A stretch of DNA of 5,948 bases from Actinomycetota bacterium (lineage in GTDB: Bacteria > Actinomycetota > Thermoleophilia > RBG-16-64-13): positions 389-6,336 of the forward strand of contig JAMDDA010000216.1 of assembly GCA_023488925.1 (NCBI GenBank), written 5' to 3'. A program made the position numbers and the translations under genes. Positions 1 through 4,996 of the stretch are shown piece after piece. Below the pieces are notes generated by a model. That model made no database searches. It was not told where the DNA came from and worked only from the letters and a program-made list of their open reading frames with translations. How positions within the stretch are numbered: position 1 is the first letter of the stretch; each line of letters opens with the position of its first letter.

Positions 1-599
1 GCCGGGCCGTCGCCTTGGGAGTTGCCGTCGCCTTGGGCGTGGTGCCGGCGGTAGCAGAGGAAGGGCATGCCGGCGGCTGCGGCTGCCCGGCCGTCGATGT
101 CGGTGTCGCCCACGTAGAGGGCTTCGGCCGGGGCGATTCCCAGCCGCTCGGCGGCCAGCAAGAGCATGTCGGGGCTCGGCTTGGGCTTCTCTACATCCCT
201 TGCCGTCACGACTGCCTGCACGTAGGCATCGAAGCCGAAGTGGCGGACGAGCACGTCCATGTCCGCCCCGCGGTTGGTGGCGATGGCGAGGCGATAGCGG
301 GGCCGGAGTGCCTGCAGCACCTCGAGGGCGTGGGGTTCAAGCTCGAGGTCGTCCACGAAATCGGCCGGATCCAGCTGGGCGAGGCGCTCGAAGAGCCGTT
401 TCTGAGCGGCGGGAGCGGGCGCGAAGCGGGCGAACACTTCGGCGTCGGGCTGACTCAGGCAGAAGGCGACCGCCTCGGGGTCGGTCTCGTCGATAGGGGG
501 CAGCCCCACCTCGGTGAACAGCCAGTTGTAGAACGGGACGATGAGGTTGCGACTGTCGACGATGGTCCCGTCACAATCGAATATGACTCCGGCGATCAT
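1..599 (-). CDS. HAD-superfamily phosphatase (phosphoglycolate phosphatase-like), 3' end outside window
   Basis: The reverse strand is open from ATG at 599 down to base 1 (199 codons, no stop), so the C-terminus lies outside. All four HAD motifs appear in order: motif I VIFDCDGTIVDS (residues 5-16, nucleophile Asp8 and acid Asp10), motif II Thr in AIATNRG, motif III Lys in DVEKPKPSPDM, and motif IV YVGDTDIDGRAA. A helical cap follows motif I, as in the phosphoglycolate phosphatase/PpaX group. These enzymes are cytosolic Mg-dependent phosphatases; the exact substrate cannot be read from sequence. The visible end carries a short repeat (QGDGNSQGDG) beyond the usual catalytic core. GC content is that of the host flank, and the gene lies just outside the island. 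Family call is firm; subfamily is inference. Confidence 0.93.
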   Translation of the reverse strand, partial: MIAGVIFDCDGTIVDSRNLIVPFYNWLFTEVGLPPIDETDPEAVAFCLSQPDAEVFARFAPAPAAQKRLFERLAQLDPADFVDDLELEPHALEVLQALRPRYRLAIATNRGADMDVLVRHFGFDAYVQAVVTARDVEKPKPSPDMLLLAAERLGIAPAEALYVGDTDIDGRAAAAAGMPFLCYRRHHAQGDGNSQGDGP

Positions 600-606
600 G
601 AAGGAG

Positions 607-612
607 AGTATA
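607..612 (-). promoter_or_regulatory. -10 box of a probable leaderless promoter for the HAD phosphatase gene
   Basis: On the minus strand TATACT is followed by exactly seven bases (CTCCTTC) and then the ATG at 599. A TANNNT box seven bases before a start codon is the typical layout of leaderless transcripts in high-GC Gram-positive and Deinococcus-type bacteria. No Shine-Dalgarno sequence is present before this ATG, and no convincing -35 box is visible. Transcription would start at or next to the A of the ATG. Confidence 0.5.
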
Positions 613-757
613 GCCCGGCTCGGGATTCGGTGGGGCGGCGAGACCTTCCGGGCGACAGGCCTCCTGCGCCGAACCTCGGGCGGCCCTCCCGCGCCGGCCT
701 GCCGGGTAGCCTCTGCGACGACCCCTCGGGCGGCAGCCCTCGGGGCGGCGGCGATGC

Positions 758-763
758 TACAAT
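758..763 (+). promoter_or_regulatory. -10 box of the original tRNA-Arg promoter
   Basis: TGCTACAAT is an extended -10 element, with hexamer TACAAT ending 17 bases before the tRNA 5' end at 781. This leaves a leader of about 11 nt, as expected for a tRNA gene. No clear -35 is seen. After the island inserted, this promoter is left driving only the orphan 5' half. The rest of 600-777 is GC-rich intergenic sequence with no gene that I can support. Confidence 0.45.
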
Positions 764-777
764 CACCTGGCTCCAAC

Positions 778-822
778 CGTGCCCCCGTAGCTCAGGGGAT
801 AGAGCAGAGGTTTCCTAAACCT
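778..822 (+). repeat. Left attachment-site repeat (attL): orphan 5' half of tRNA-Arg(CCT)
   Basis: These 45 bases are identical to 5312-5356. They contain tRNA nucleotides 1-42 (from 781): the 5' acceptor strand GCCCCCG, the D arm with GCTC/GAGC, the anticodon stem-loop with CCT at 814-816, and four of the five bases of the 3' anticodon strand. At 823 the last stem base is G instead of C, and the following sequence has no T-arm or 3' acceptor strand, so this copy cannot make a tRNA. It is best read as the chromosomal 5' half cut off by site-specific insertion in the anticodon arm. Identity starts three bases before the tRNA and ends sharply at 822. Confidence 0.88.
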
Positions 823-829
823 GTAACCG

Positions 830-867
830 GGGGTTTCCAGGGGTGCCGGTCAGTGTGAAACCCCTGG
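830..867 (+). other. Inverted repeat just inside the left island end
   Basis: CCAGGGGT at 837-844 pairs perfectly with ACCCCTGG at 860-867. An alternative pairing of GGGGTTT (830-836) with AAACCCC (858-864) competes with it. It begins 7-15 bases inside the left tRNA fragment. There is no T-run, so a simple intrinsic terminator is not supported. It could be part of the attachment-site architecture or a hairpin on an RNA reading through from the tRNA promoter. Confidence 0.4.
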
Positions 868-880
868 TATTATCCCATTT

Positions 881-915
881 CGGAGTACTAGCGCGGCTCA
901 GCGCTAGCCCCTCCG
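881..915 (+). other. Strong GC-rich hairpin upstream of the left arm-type repeat
   Basis: A 7-bp perfect stem, CTAGCGC (888-894) with GCGCTAG (901-907), closes a 6-nt loop. It is extended beyond a small internal loop by CGGAG (881-885) pairing with CTCCG (911-915). It ends two bases before the GGCAGTA-type repeat at 917. No poly-T follows. It could be a terminator-like structure or a recombination-site structure; the sequence shows only the symmetry. Confidence 0.4.
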
Positions 916-916
916 T

Positions 917-940
917 GGCAGTATTCTGGGCAGTACAGCC
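917..940 (+). repeat. Left-end repeat, candidate integrase arm-type site
   Basis: GGCAGTATTC followed after two bases by GGCAGTAC and then GCC after one more base. The same 24-base arrangement, with 3 mismatches, occurs at 5232-5255 near the other island end in the same orientation. Each copy contains GGCAGTA twice, 12 bases apart. Paired short direct repeats on both sides of a core site are the usual layout of tyrosine-recombinase arm sites, so that role is inferred. Confidence 0.5.
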
Positions 941-1002
941 GGAACACGCGGGAAGCCCCCCGCTCCGCACCCTCGGGCGGTATTGACGGTGTCCCGGGTG
1001 CT

Positions 1003-1230
1003 CTACTCAGTCGACATCCCGAGCTCCCGGGAATTGCCGACGATCGAGCCCACAGGCTCCCAGCCGGTCGCCTTCAGCATTCTCCACCGCCCCAGGATCC
1101 CCTCAGTCCACGCCGCCAGCCGCCGACACAGGAGCCCGATTTGGTGCACCTCGGGCACCTGGTTCAGCATCGTGGCCACAGTCTGCAGGGTCTCAGTCCC
1201 TGTCATCTCCAACCTACGCGGAGCGAACAT
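1003..1230 (-). CDS. Small hypothetical protein, possibly SOS-regulated
   Basis: A 75-codon reading frame on the minus strand, or 67 codons if it begins at the Met at 1206. Codon third positions are mostly G or C, and the composition is protein-like, with a helical tryptophan-rich middle (RRLAAWTEGILGRWRML). I do not recognise a family, and no signal peptide or membrane segment is evident. The start is uncertain: ATG at 1230 is preceded by GGTGA but lies inside a LexA-type palindrome (1224-1237), while ATG at 1206 follows AGGTTGGAG and would place that palindrome 17 bases upstream, where an operator is expected. It is the first gene inside the left island end and points back toward the attachment site, the usual place for a small excision or regulatory gene, but nothing in the sequence proves that role. 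Confidence 0.5.
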   Translation of the reverse strand: MFAPRRLEMTGTETLQTVATMLNQVPEVHQIGLLCRRLAAWTEGILGRWRMLKATGWEPVGSIVGNSRELGMSTE

Positions 1231-1237
1231 GTGTTCA
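1224..1237. promoter_or_regulatory. Candidate LexA/SOS operator (Cheo-box type)
   Basis: CGAACATGTGTTCA matches the Gram-positive LexA consensus CGAACRNRYGTTYC at 13 of 14 positions, with a perfect GAAC-N4-GTTC core. It overlaps the upstream start of the small minus-strand gene and lies just before its internal start at 1206. Damage-inducible control is common in integrative elements, so a LexA role is plausible but unproven. Confidence 0.45.
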
Positions 1238-1498
1238 CCAACCCTGCGGCGAAGTCCGGACGGAAGAACGTTGTGTTTTCCCGCCAGATTCGTGAGAATC
1301 AGAGAAGCGTTGCAGCGCGGCCGCTAGTGGCGAACAGATGTTTGCTGTATGCCAGGGAGGGGTCCGCTCCGTGCGGCAAGCACAGGCGGTCATCGTTCCC
1401 CGGGCCGAGCCGCCGGAAGGCGTCGGGGAGGATCGACAACGAGGAGGTTGAGTTGCATTGGCTGGTCACCGGCACCGAAAGGGCGAGAAGAGCGCGTC
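1231..1498. other. Intergenic stretch without a supported gene
   Basis: Frames on either strand here lack recognisable protein features. A strong Shine-Dalgarno-like GAGGAGG lies at 1441-1447, five bases before TTG at 1453, but the frame opened by that TTG looks like a shadow of the DUF4145 gene. The DUF4145 frame itself is open upstream through this stretch. The true DUF4145 start could therefore lie in 1448-1499, or the first codons may have been damaged. Confidence 0.3.
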
Positions 1499-2104
1499 GT
1501 GAGGAATGCACCGACACTGAGCGAGATACTCGAACTCGAAGCGTATCCTCATTGCGAGATGGCCAACCCGACCCTCACGCGAATAGATGGGTCCCGAGCC
1601 GCCGATCACAAGGGCGCCAATACCCGGTGGTGGGCGGTGTACCGCTGCAGTCGTTGCGGGGGGAGCGTGCTGGCGGTAGCGGGGACAGCGGATGGACCGA
1701 TAACTATCAGCTATCCGCCACACCGTATTGTGGACCCCGCCATACCTCAAGCCGCCCGCGAGTACCTGAGACAAGCGCTGCTATCCAGGAGTCGTGCACC
1801 GACCGGAGCAGTCATGCGCGCAGCAAGCGGCGTTGACGCGATGCTGAAAGCCAACGACTATCCGCAAAGGACCTTGTTCACCCGCATCAAACCCGCCGCG
1901 GCGAACCATATGATCACCGAAGAAATGGCCGCATGAGCTCACGAGGTCCGACTGGACGGAAACGACCAGAGACACGCGGAGGAGTCGGCATCAATACCCG
2001 ACGAGGTGTCCGCTGCTCGGATCATGGAGTTCGCCCTGGCACTGGGGGAATTCCTTCCTGTCCTGCCCTCGCGGGTAGCGAGAGGACGGACGGTGCTTCA
2101 GTAG
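1499..2104 (+). pseudogene. DUF4145-family gene interrupted by an in-frame TGA
   Basis: From GTG at 1499 the frame encodes a protein of the DUF4145 type. It has an N-terminal zinc-ribbon-like part (YPHCEMANP, residues 16-24, and YRCSRCGG, 48-55), then RIVDPAIPQAAREYLRQAL, then a helical C-terminal domain (AASGVDAMLKANDY...ANHMITEEMAA). Codon 146 (1934-1936) is TGA. The same frame continues without shift as AHEVRLDGNDQRHAEESAS...IMEFALALGEFLPVLPSRVARG to TAG at 2102-2104. Family members have Trp where the TGA lies, so one TGG-to-TGA change explains the break. The first zinc-ribbon Cys also appears replaced by Tyr (YPHC for CPHC), or one residue is lost. DUF4145 also occurs as a domain in restriction-type proteins, and the next gene, 33 bases downstream, is an HsdR_N-like nuclease. 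The start is uncertain; the family call is confident. Confidence 0.8.
1934..1936 (+). other. In-frame TGA stop replacing an expected Trp codon
   Basis: This codon sits between EEMAA and AHEVRLDGND of the DUF4145 frame, where relatives read EEMAAWAHEVR. Other genes in the window end at TGA (HsdR_N-like, DUF6941, HicA) and use TGG for Trp, so general recoding of TGA is unlikely. The intact protein-like sequence downstream indicates a recent mutation, a base-call error or, less likely, readthrough. Confidence 0.8.
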
Positions 2105-2137
2105 GTCCCTTGTCACTCCAATCGAAGGGGCTCTTTG

Positions 2138-2896
2138 ATGACGACGGAAGAAGGAACCATCGCCGGGGCTGGGAGACCAGATGCGACTGAGACCAAGCCC
2201 AGGGCGCCGCGATCCGGACCAAAGTGGGAGAACGCCGCCAAGGAAAGGGTCAAAGCTGGCATCCGCCGCTTCAGCAAGCCGCTTGCCGAGCTCGTTGCGC
2301 GCGATGCCAATGAGGGAGACACTCGGCTGCTTGTCACCGATTTTCTATGCGAAGTTCTGGGATACGACAAATACACAGATCTGACCACCGAATACCGTGT
2401 CCGCGGAGAGTTTGCCGACTTCGGCTTGCGGGTCGAAAAGCAGCTTGTCGCATTTGTCGAGGTCAAGCGGGTGACCACGAAGCTGGGGACGAAGCACCTC
2501 CGGCAGGTCCAGAACTACGCCCTCAACGAGGGTGTCGAATGGGTCGTCCTCACCAACGGGGCTCAGTGGCAGGTATACCACATCACTGCCGCCGTACCCG
2601 TGCTCACCGAAATAGCGTTCGAGGTAGATATCCTGGCCGACGGCGGCCCCTCAGACAAGGCGGCCAAGCTTTTCTACCTGACGCAAGAGTCCCTGAAGAG
2701 GCGGCAGATAGACGAGCTTTGGCGGGCGCGTCGGGCCACATCACCTGACTCCTTGGCGAACGTGCTGCGTTCCGAGAAGGTTGTCGACGCCATTCGCCGG
2801 GAACTCTGGCGGCAGACAGGACACCGGGCCACAGCGGAGGCGATCGTGGACCTTCTCGAGCAAACGGTGTTGCGGCCGGAATGCCTGGGGGAGTGA
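2138..2896 (+). CDS. HsdR N-terminal-like PD-(D/E)XK nuclease-domain protein
   Basis: A 252-residue protein. ATG at 2138 is chosen because GAAGGGG lies seven bases upstream. The core matches the stand-alone HSDR_N / predicted type IV restriction endonuclease-like domain: a helical lead with VTDFLCEVLGYDKYTDL (67-82), then EYRVRGEFADFGL (85-97) giving the catalytic Asp94, FVEVKRV (106-112) giving the E108-x-K110 pair, and RQVQNYALNEGVEWVVLTNG (122-141), typical of HsdR-type nucleases. A helical C-terminal region ends at 252. It has no helicase, methyltransferase or specificity domain, and no hsdM or hsdS is nearby. Nuclease residues look intact. It follows the DUF4145 gene by 33 bases and probably shares its transcript. 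Role (DNA cleavage in defence) is inferred from the family; the target is unknown. Confidence 0.85.
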   Translation: MTTEEGTIAGAGRPDATETKPRAPRSGPKWENAAKERVKAGIRRFSKPLAELVARDANEGDTRLLVTDFLCEVLGYDKYTDLTTEYRVRGEFADFGLRVEKQLVAFVEVKRVTTKLGTKHLRQVQNYALNEGVEWVVLTNGAQWQVYHITAAVPVLTEIAFEVDILADGGPSDKAAKLFYLTQESLKRRQIDELWRARRATSPDSLANVLRSEKVVDAIRRELWRQTGHRATAEAIVDLLEQTVLRPECLGE

Positions 2897-3068
2897 GGCG
2901 GTGCGGGTAGGTCAGTAAGGACCTGGGTTGAAAGCATCGTCCAAACCAGCCTCGACAAGTGGAATATGCTGGAAGGGATGATCAAAGACATCGACGTTCT
3001 CCGCTCAGGCGCCCAATCCAGATCAGGTGATGCGACCGAGTCAGTGGCAGAGCGGGGTGCCGCCACCA
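2897..3068 (+). other. Gap between nuclease and DUF3800 genes; possible protein remnant
   Basis: One plus frame stays open across this gap and reads protein-like in part (WVESIVQTSLDKWNMLEG, about 2924-2977, with an ATG at 2966). There is no good ribosome-binding site, and I cannot assign a family. It may be a fragment of a lost gene, an unrecognised small peptide gene, or chance. No promoter or terminator is evident. Confidence 0.2.
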
Positions 3069-3582
3069 ATGACGAAGATCCTCTTCCTCGAAGAACCCGG
3101 CGACCACAGTCTCGACAAAATCGTCCAGCAGTATCCGGTGTTCATCCTCGGCGGGATCATCGTCGACCGGAGGTGCGCGAAAGAGGAACTCGAGCATTGG
3201 ATCAGACAGTTCAAGCGTGCTTTCTTTGGCACCGAAGACATCATCTTGCACTCCAACTCTTGCACTCTGGCGATACCAGCCGCAACGGCTTCGAGGAGCT
3301 CAGGGACCCCCGCACCCGCGCGTTCCTCATCGCGGAACTCAACCAGTTGACGGAGTCGCTCGAGTGCCAGGTGGTTGCCTGCGCGATCAAGTAGAATGAC
3401 CACGTCACGCGCTACGGAACCATCGCTCAAGATCCGTACATCTGCGCCTTGAAGTCCTCGCTGAACGGTTCTGCTACGAGCTCGCGGCGTGCAGGGAAAC
3501 GGGTTTCATCTTCACCGAATGCCGAGACGCGCGCCTCGATGGCCGCCAACCGGCAGCCTGGCGGAGGCTAGCATCCACATGA
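3069..3582 (+). pseudogene. DUF3800-family protein, frameshifted, stop-interrupted and C-terminally truncated
   Basis: ATG at 3069 opens MTKILFLEEPGDHSLDKI...QYPVFILGGIIVDR...LEHWIRQFKRAFFGTEDIILHS, the N-terminus of a DUF3800 protein (relatives start with an LDESGDHS-like motif). At 3246-3267 an 8-bp TTGCACTC is repeated with a 14-base period, shifting the frame; removing 14 bases restores DIILHSGDTSRNGFEEL. The second frame runs through SLECQVVACAIK to TAG at 3392-3394, then NDHVTRYGTIAQDPYI. At about 3443 one base is missing, and the third frame continues RLEVLAERFCYELAACRETGFIFTECRDARLD to TGA at 3580-3582 inside the left inverted repeat. The C-terminal part of the family is absent. The first Asp of the DESGD motif reads Glu and the Ser reads Pro. 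DUF3800 function is not established. Clearly inactive. Confidence 0.85.
3246..3267 (+). repeat. 14-bp tandem-type duplication that frameshifts the DUF3800 gene
   Basis: TTGCACTC at 3246-3253 recurs at 3260-3267, separated by CAACTC, giving a period of 14 bases (not a multiple of three). The N-terminal frame matches the family up to ILH before it, and the +2 frame matches from HSGDTSRNG after it. This identifies the duplication as the cause of the frameshift. Confidence 0.75.
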
Positions 3583-3599
3583 ACGTACTTAGTTCGCGG
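3579..3599 (+). repeat. Left 21-bp inverted repeat of the DUF6941-hicAB cassette
   Basis: These 21 bases are the exact reverse complement of 4894-4914. The match extends to 24 of 25 if 3575-3578 and 4915-4918 are included. The repeat begins where recognisable DUF3800 sequence stops, and supplies that frame's TGA. Internally it holds GAAC and GTTC arms around a 7-base centre, GTACTTA. Confidence 0.85.
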
Positions 3600-3741
3600 T
3601 GGGCATATCGGGCGCGCGACTCGGGTATCGCGCACTGAAACGAGAGACTTCACCGGAGCACATCAGCAAGGCGAGCAGCGGTGAGGGTGCCCTTGTGTTC
3701 GGCCCCTTGTGGGGCTACGGCAGAAGCATCGGCAGACGGCG

Positions 3742-3770
3742 TTGGCGCGCAACTCCAGTCGCGCTACACT
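3742..3770 (+). promoter_or_regulatory. Promoter for the DUF6941-hicA-hicB operon
   Basis: TTGGCG (3742-3747) and TACACT (3765-3770) are separated by 17 bases and lie about 44 bases before the DUF6941 start codon. This is a reasonable housekeeping sigma-70 type promoter. No operator palindrome is evident beside it. The stretch 3600-3741, between the left inverted repeat and this promoter, has no gene that I can support. Confidence 0.5.
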
Positions 3771-3813
3771 CAAAGTGCGGCGTCGGAACAGGTGACCGCA
3801 AGGGGAACAATCG

Positions 3814-4224
3814 ATGAGAGTGGATCTCGCACTGCTGGCAGACTACGCCACGGCCGACCAGATGGACAAGCTGGTCCTGGCAGGCGTCTTTCGGGCACTC
3901 TTCGCACGGTCAATACCCTTTAAGCATCCAACAATGTTTCTCGCCCTGACGATAACCATAGAGGGTGATGATCGGGGCGATCACGACGTGACGGTCCGGC
4001 TGATTGACCCGGACGGCCACAACGTCATACCGGATCTTCAGGCGGAACTCAAGGTAGACCGCGTGGATCCGGGGCGGGATAGTGCGGTGAACCTGATCCT
4101 CGGGATGAACAACGTCGAGTTCCAGAGCTCCGGCACTCATTGTTTCGATATCTTTCTGGACGGGCGGTTTATGGACCGAGTCCCCCTCGAGGTCGCACTT
4201 ATCAGAGCTGCTCCCGGGTCGTGA
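3814..4224 (+). CDS. DUF6941-family protein
   Basis: A 136-residue protein starting at ATG 3814, eight bases after AAGGGG (3800-3805). It matches the DUF6941 pattern: N-terminal VDLALLADYATADQMDKLVLAGVF (3-26, giving the DYA...DKL.V.GVF signature), a central HPTMFLALTITIE strand pair, VRLIDPDGHNVIP (61-73), VNLILGMNNVEF, and a C-terminal FDIFLDGR...VPLEVALI. The predicted fold is all-beta with no signal peptide or membrane segment. Function is unknown for the family. It is the first gene of the cassette, 12 bases ahead of hicA, so it is co-transcribed with the toxin-antitoxin pair. Nothing in it suggests DNA binding or catalysis. Reading frame appears intact. Confidence 0.8.
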   Translation: MRVDLALLADYATADQMDKLVLAGVFRALFARSIPFKHPTMFLALTITIEGDDRGDHDVTVRLIDPDGHNVIPDLQAELKVDRVDPGRDSAVNLILGMNNVEFQSSGTHCFDIFLDGRFMDRVPLEVALIRAAPGS

Positions 4225-4236
4225 GGTCATCGGGGG

Positions 4237-4515
4237 ATGAGCGAGGAGCAGGGTGAGGGCTTCTCCCGCCAGGCATGGAAGCGTCTGGAGCAGACAAAAA
4301 GCACAAGGGCCGGATGGGGCCAAGCGCATTATGAGAGGCTACTGATGAGCTTTGGTTTCTTGAGTCGGCAAGGCAGAAAGCATACGATCTACTGGGACCC
4401 TGACGACAAAGCCAACCGAGTCAGTGTGCCACGCCACGGGGATCTCAAGGCATATGTGGCAGAGCAGGTGATAGCAGCAGTCGAAACAATGCTCAAGCGG
4501 AAGGGAATCCAATGA
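4237..4515 (+). CDS. hicA: HicA-like mRNA interferase toxin
   Basis: 92 residues. The C-terminal two thirds matches the HicA/YcfA fold: YERLLMSFGFLSRQGRKHTIY (32-52), holding the conserved His (H49, in the position of the family's GSHH catalytic His), then RVSVPRHGDLKAYVAEQVI (61-79). HicA toxins are small double-stranded-RNA-binding-domain-like ribonucleases that cleave mRNA and block translation. At 92 residues it is longer than the usual ~60, because of a charged N-terminal extension of about 30 residues. GAGGT (4223-4227) overlaps the DUF6941 stop codon and serves as ribosome-binding site, suggesting coupled translation. Its TGA overlaps the next gene's ATG (ATGA). Toxin activity is inferred from family and gene pairing. 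Confidence 0.75.
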   Translation: MSEEQGEGFSRQAWKRLEQTKSTRAGWGQAHYERLLMSFGFLSRQGRKHTIYWDPDDKANRVSVPRHGDLKAYVAEQVIAAVETMLKRKGIQ

Positions 4516-4904
4516 TGAACAAGGACCTCGCGTACTACCGAGCGCTTCCTTACGGGCGTGAGTGGATACCGCGGGATGATGAGTCCGGACGTTACTTCGT
4601 GGTGCGGTTGGTCGAGATCCCCGAGATATACGGTTGCGGTGCTACCAAGCAGGAGGCATTGAGCAACCTCCGAGAGGCCTTCGACGATCAGATACTATGG
4701 GCCCTCGAAGAAGGCCTCGACATACCGGTTCCGGCTGTCATACCGCCAGAGGCAAAGCACCAAGTGCGTGTCGCTCTCGTCGAACTTCCTCGCAGGCGAC
4801 GTACAACGGTCAAGCAGGGGACAGATGAGCGAACCCAGAGCGAATCTGCTGACCCCATTGCTTCCTACGTGAGCAGCGACAACATCGATTTCTCCGCGAA
4901 CTAA
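4512..4904 (+). CDS. hicB: HicB-like antitoxin
   Basis: 130 residues. The N-terminal part carries the HicB partial-RNase-H-like domain: GRYFVVRLVEIPEIYGCGATKQEALSNLREAFDDQ (27-60), then ILWALEEGLDIPVPA, typical of HicB antitoxins that bind and block HicA. The start overlaps the hicA stop by ATGA, and a second ATG follows at 4515. GGAAGGGA upstream is a good ribosome-binding site. The C-terminal 50 residues (basic PRRRR, then a polar tail) show no ribbon-helix-helix or helix-turn-helix, so autoregulatory DNA binding is not evident. The last three codons and the stop lie inside the right inverted repeat, so the tail may have been altered when that boundary formed. Toxin-first order is the common arrangement. 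Confidence 0.75.
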   Translation: MMNKDLAYYRALPYGREWIPRDDESGRYFVVRLVEIPEIYGCGATKQEALSNLREAFDDQILWALEEGLDIPVPAVIPPEAKHQVRVALVELPRRRRTTVKQGTDERTQSESADPIASYVSSDNIDFSAN

Positions 4905-4914
4905 GTACGTTCAT
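4894..4914 (-). repeat. Right 21-bp inverted repeat of the DUF6941-hicAB cassette
   Basis: Exact reverse complement of 3579-3599. It contains the hicB stop codon TAA (4902-4904). Immediately beyond it the sequence changes to the region leading into the integrase remnant. No direct target duplication can be matched with the left side. Confidence 0.85.
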
Positions 4915-4996
4915 CTGGCTCCTGTCGCGTAGCACGCACGGAACGGACCTGTGGGAAGCCAAGATCCTCGTCTCGGCCGGAATCCTGGCGGCGCTC

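Larger units (their letters stand above)
3579..4914 (+). mobile_element. Putative cassette bounded by inverted repeats, carrying DUF6941 and HicAB genes
   Basis: Perfect 21-bp inverted repeats lie at the two ends of a 1336-bp unit with its own promoter and three compactly arranged genes. On the left it coincides with loss of the DUF3800 C-terminus, and on the right it abuts the integrase remnant. There is no transposase inside and no obvious target-site duplication, so it would be non-autonomous if mobile. Alternatives are an invertible segment, or two copies of one regulator or recombinase site. The repeat pair is directly seen; mobility is inferred. Confidence 0.45.

Noticed and set aside
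15..818. Long plus-strand reading frame at the left end
   Set aside because: It is antisense to the HAD phosphatase, which has all four catalytic motifs, and then runs into the tRNA fragment.
781..850. A second functional tRNA-Arg at the left border
   Set aside because: After base 822 no T-arm, variable loop or 3' acceptor strand is present, and the last anticodon-stem pair is broken.
674..980. Three copies of CCTCGGGCGG (674-683, 724-733, 971-980) as attachment or regulatory repeats
   Set aside because: The motif is a low-complexity GC-rich 10-mer, irregularly spaced, with two copies outside and one inside the island; likely chance in this composition.
983..1327. Plus-strand reading frame opposite the small minus-strand gene
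   Set aside because: Composition is Ser/Arg/Pro-rich shadow type, and the minus strand has the better codon pattern plus the operator-like site.
1299..1517. Minus-strand reading frame before the DUF4145 gene
   Set aside because: No ribosome-binding site and no recognisable features; overlaps the DUF4145 start region.
3581..3595. GAAC-N7-GTTC inside the inverted repeats as another LexA box
   Set aside because: LexA-type boxes need four bases between the half-sites. A similar N7 arrangement occurs by chance inside the nuclease gene near 2759.
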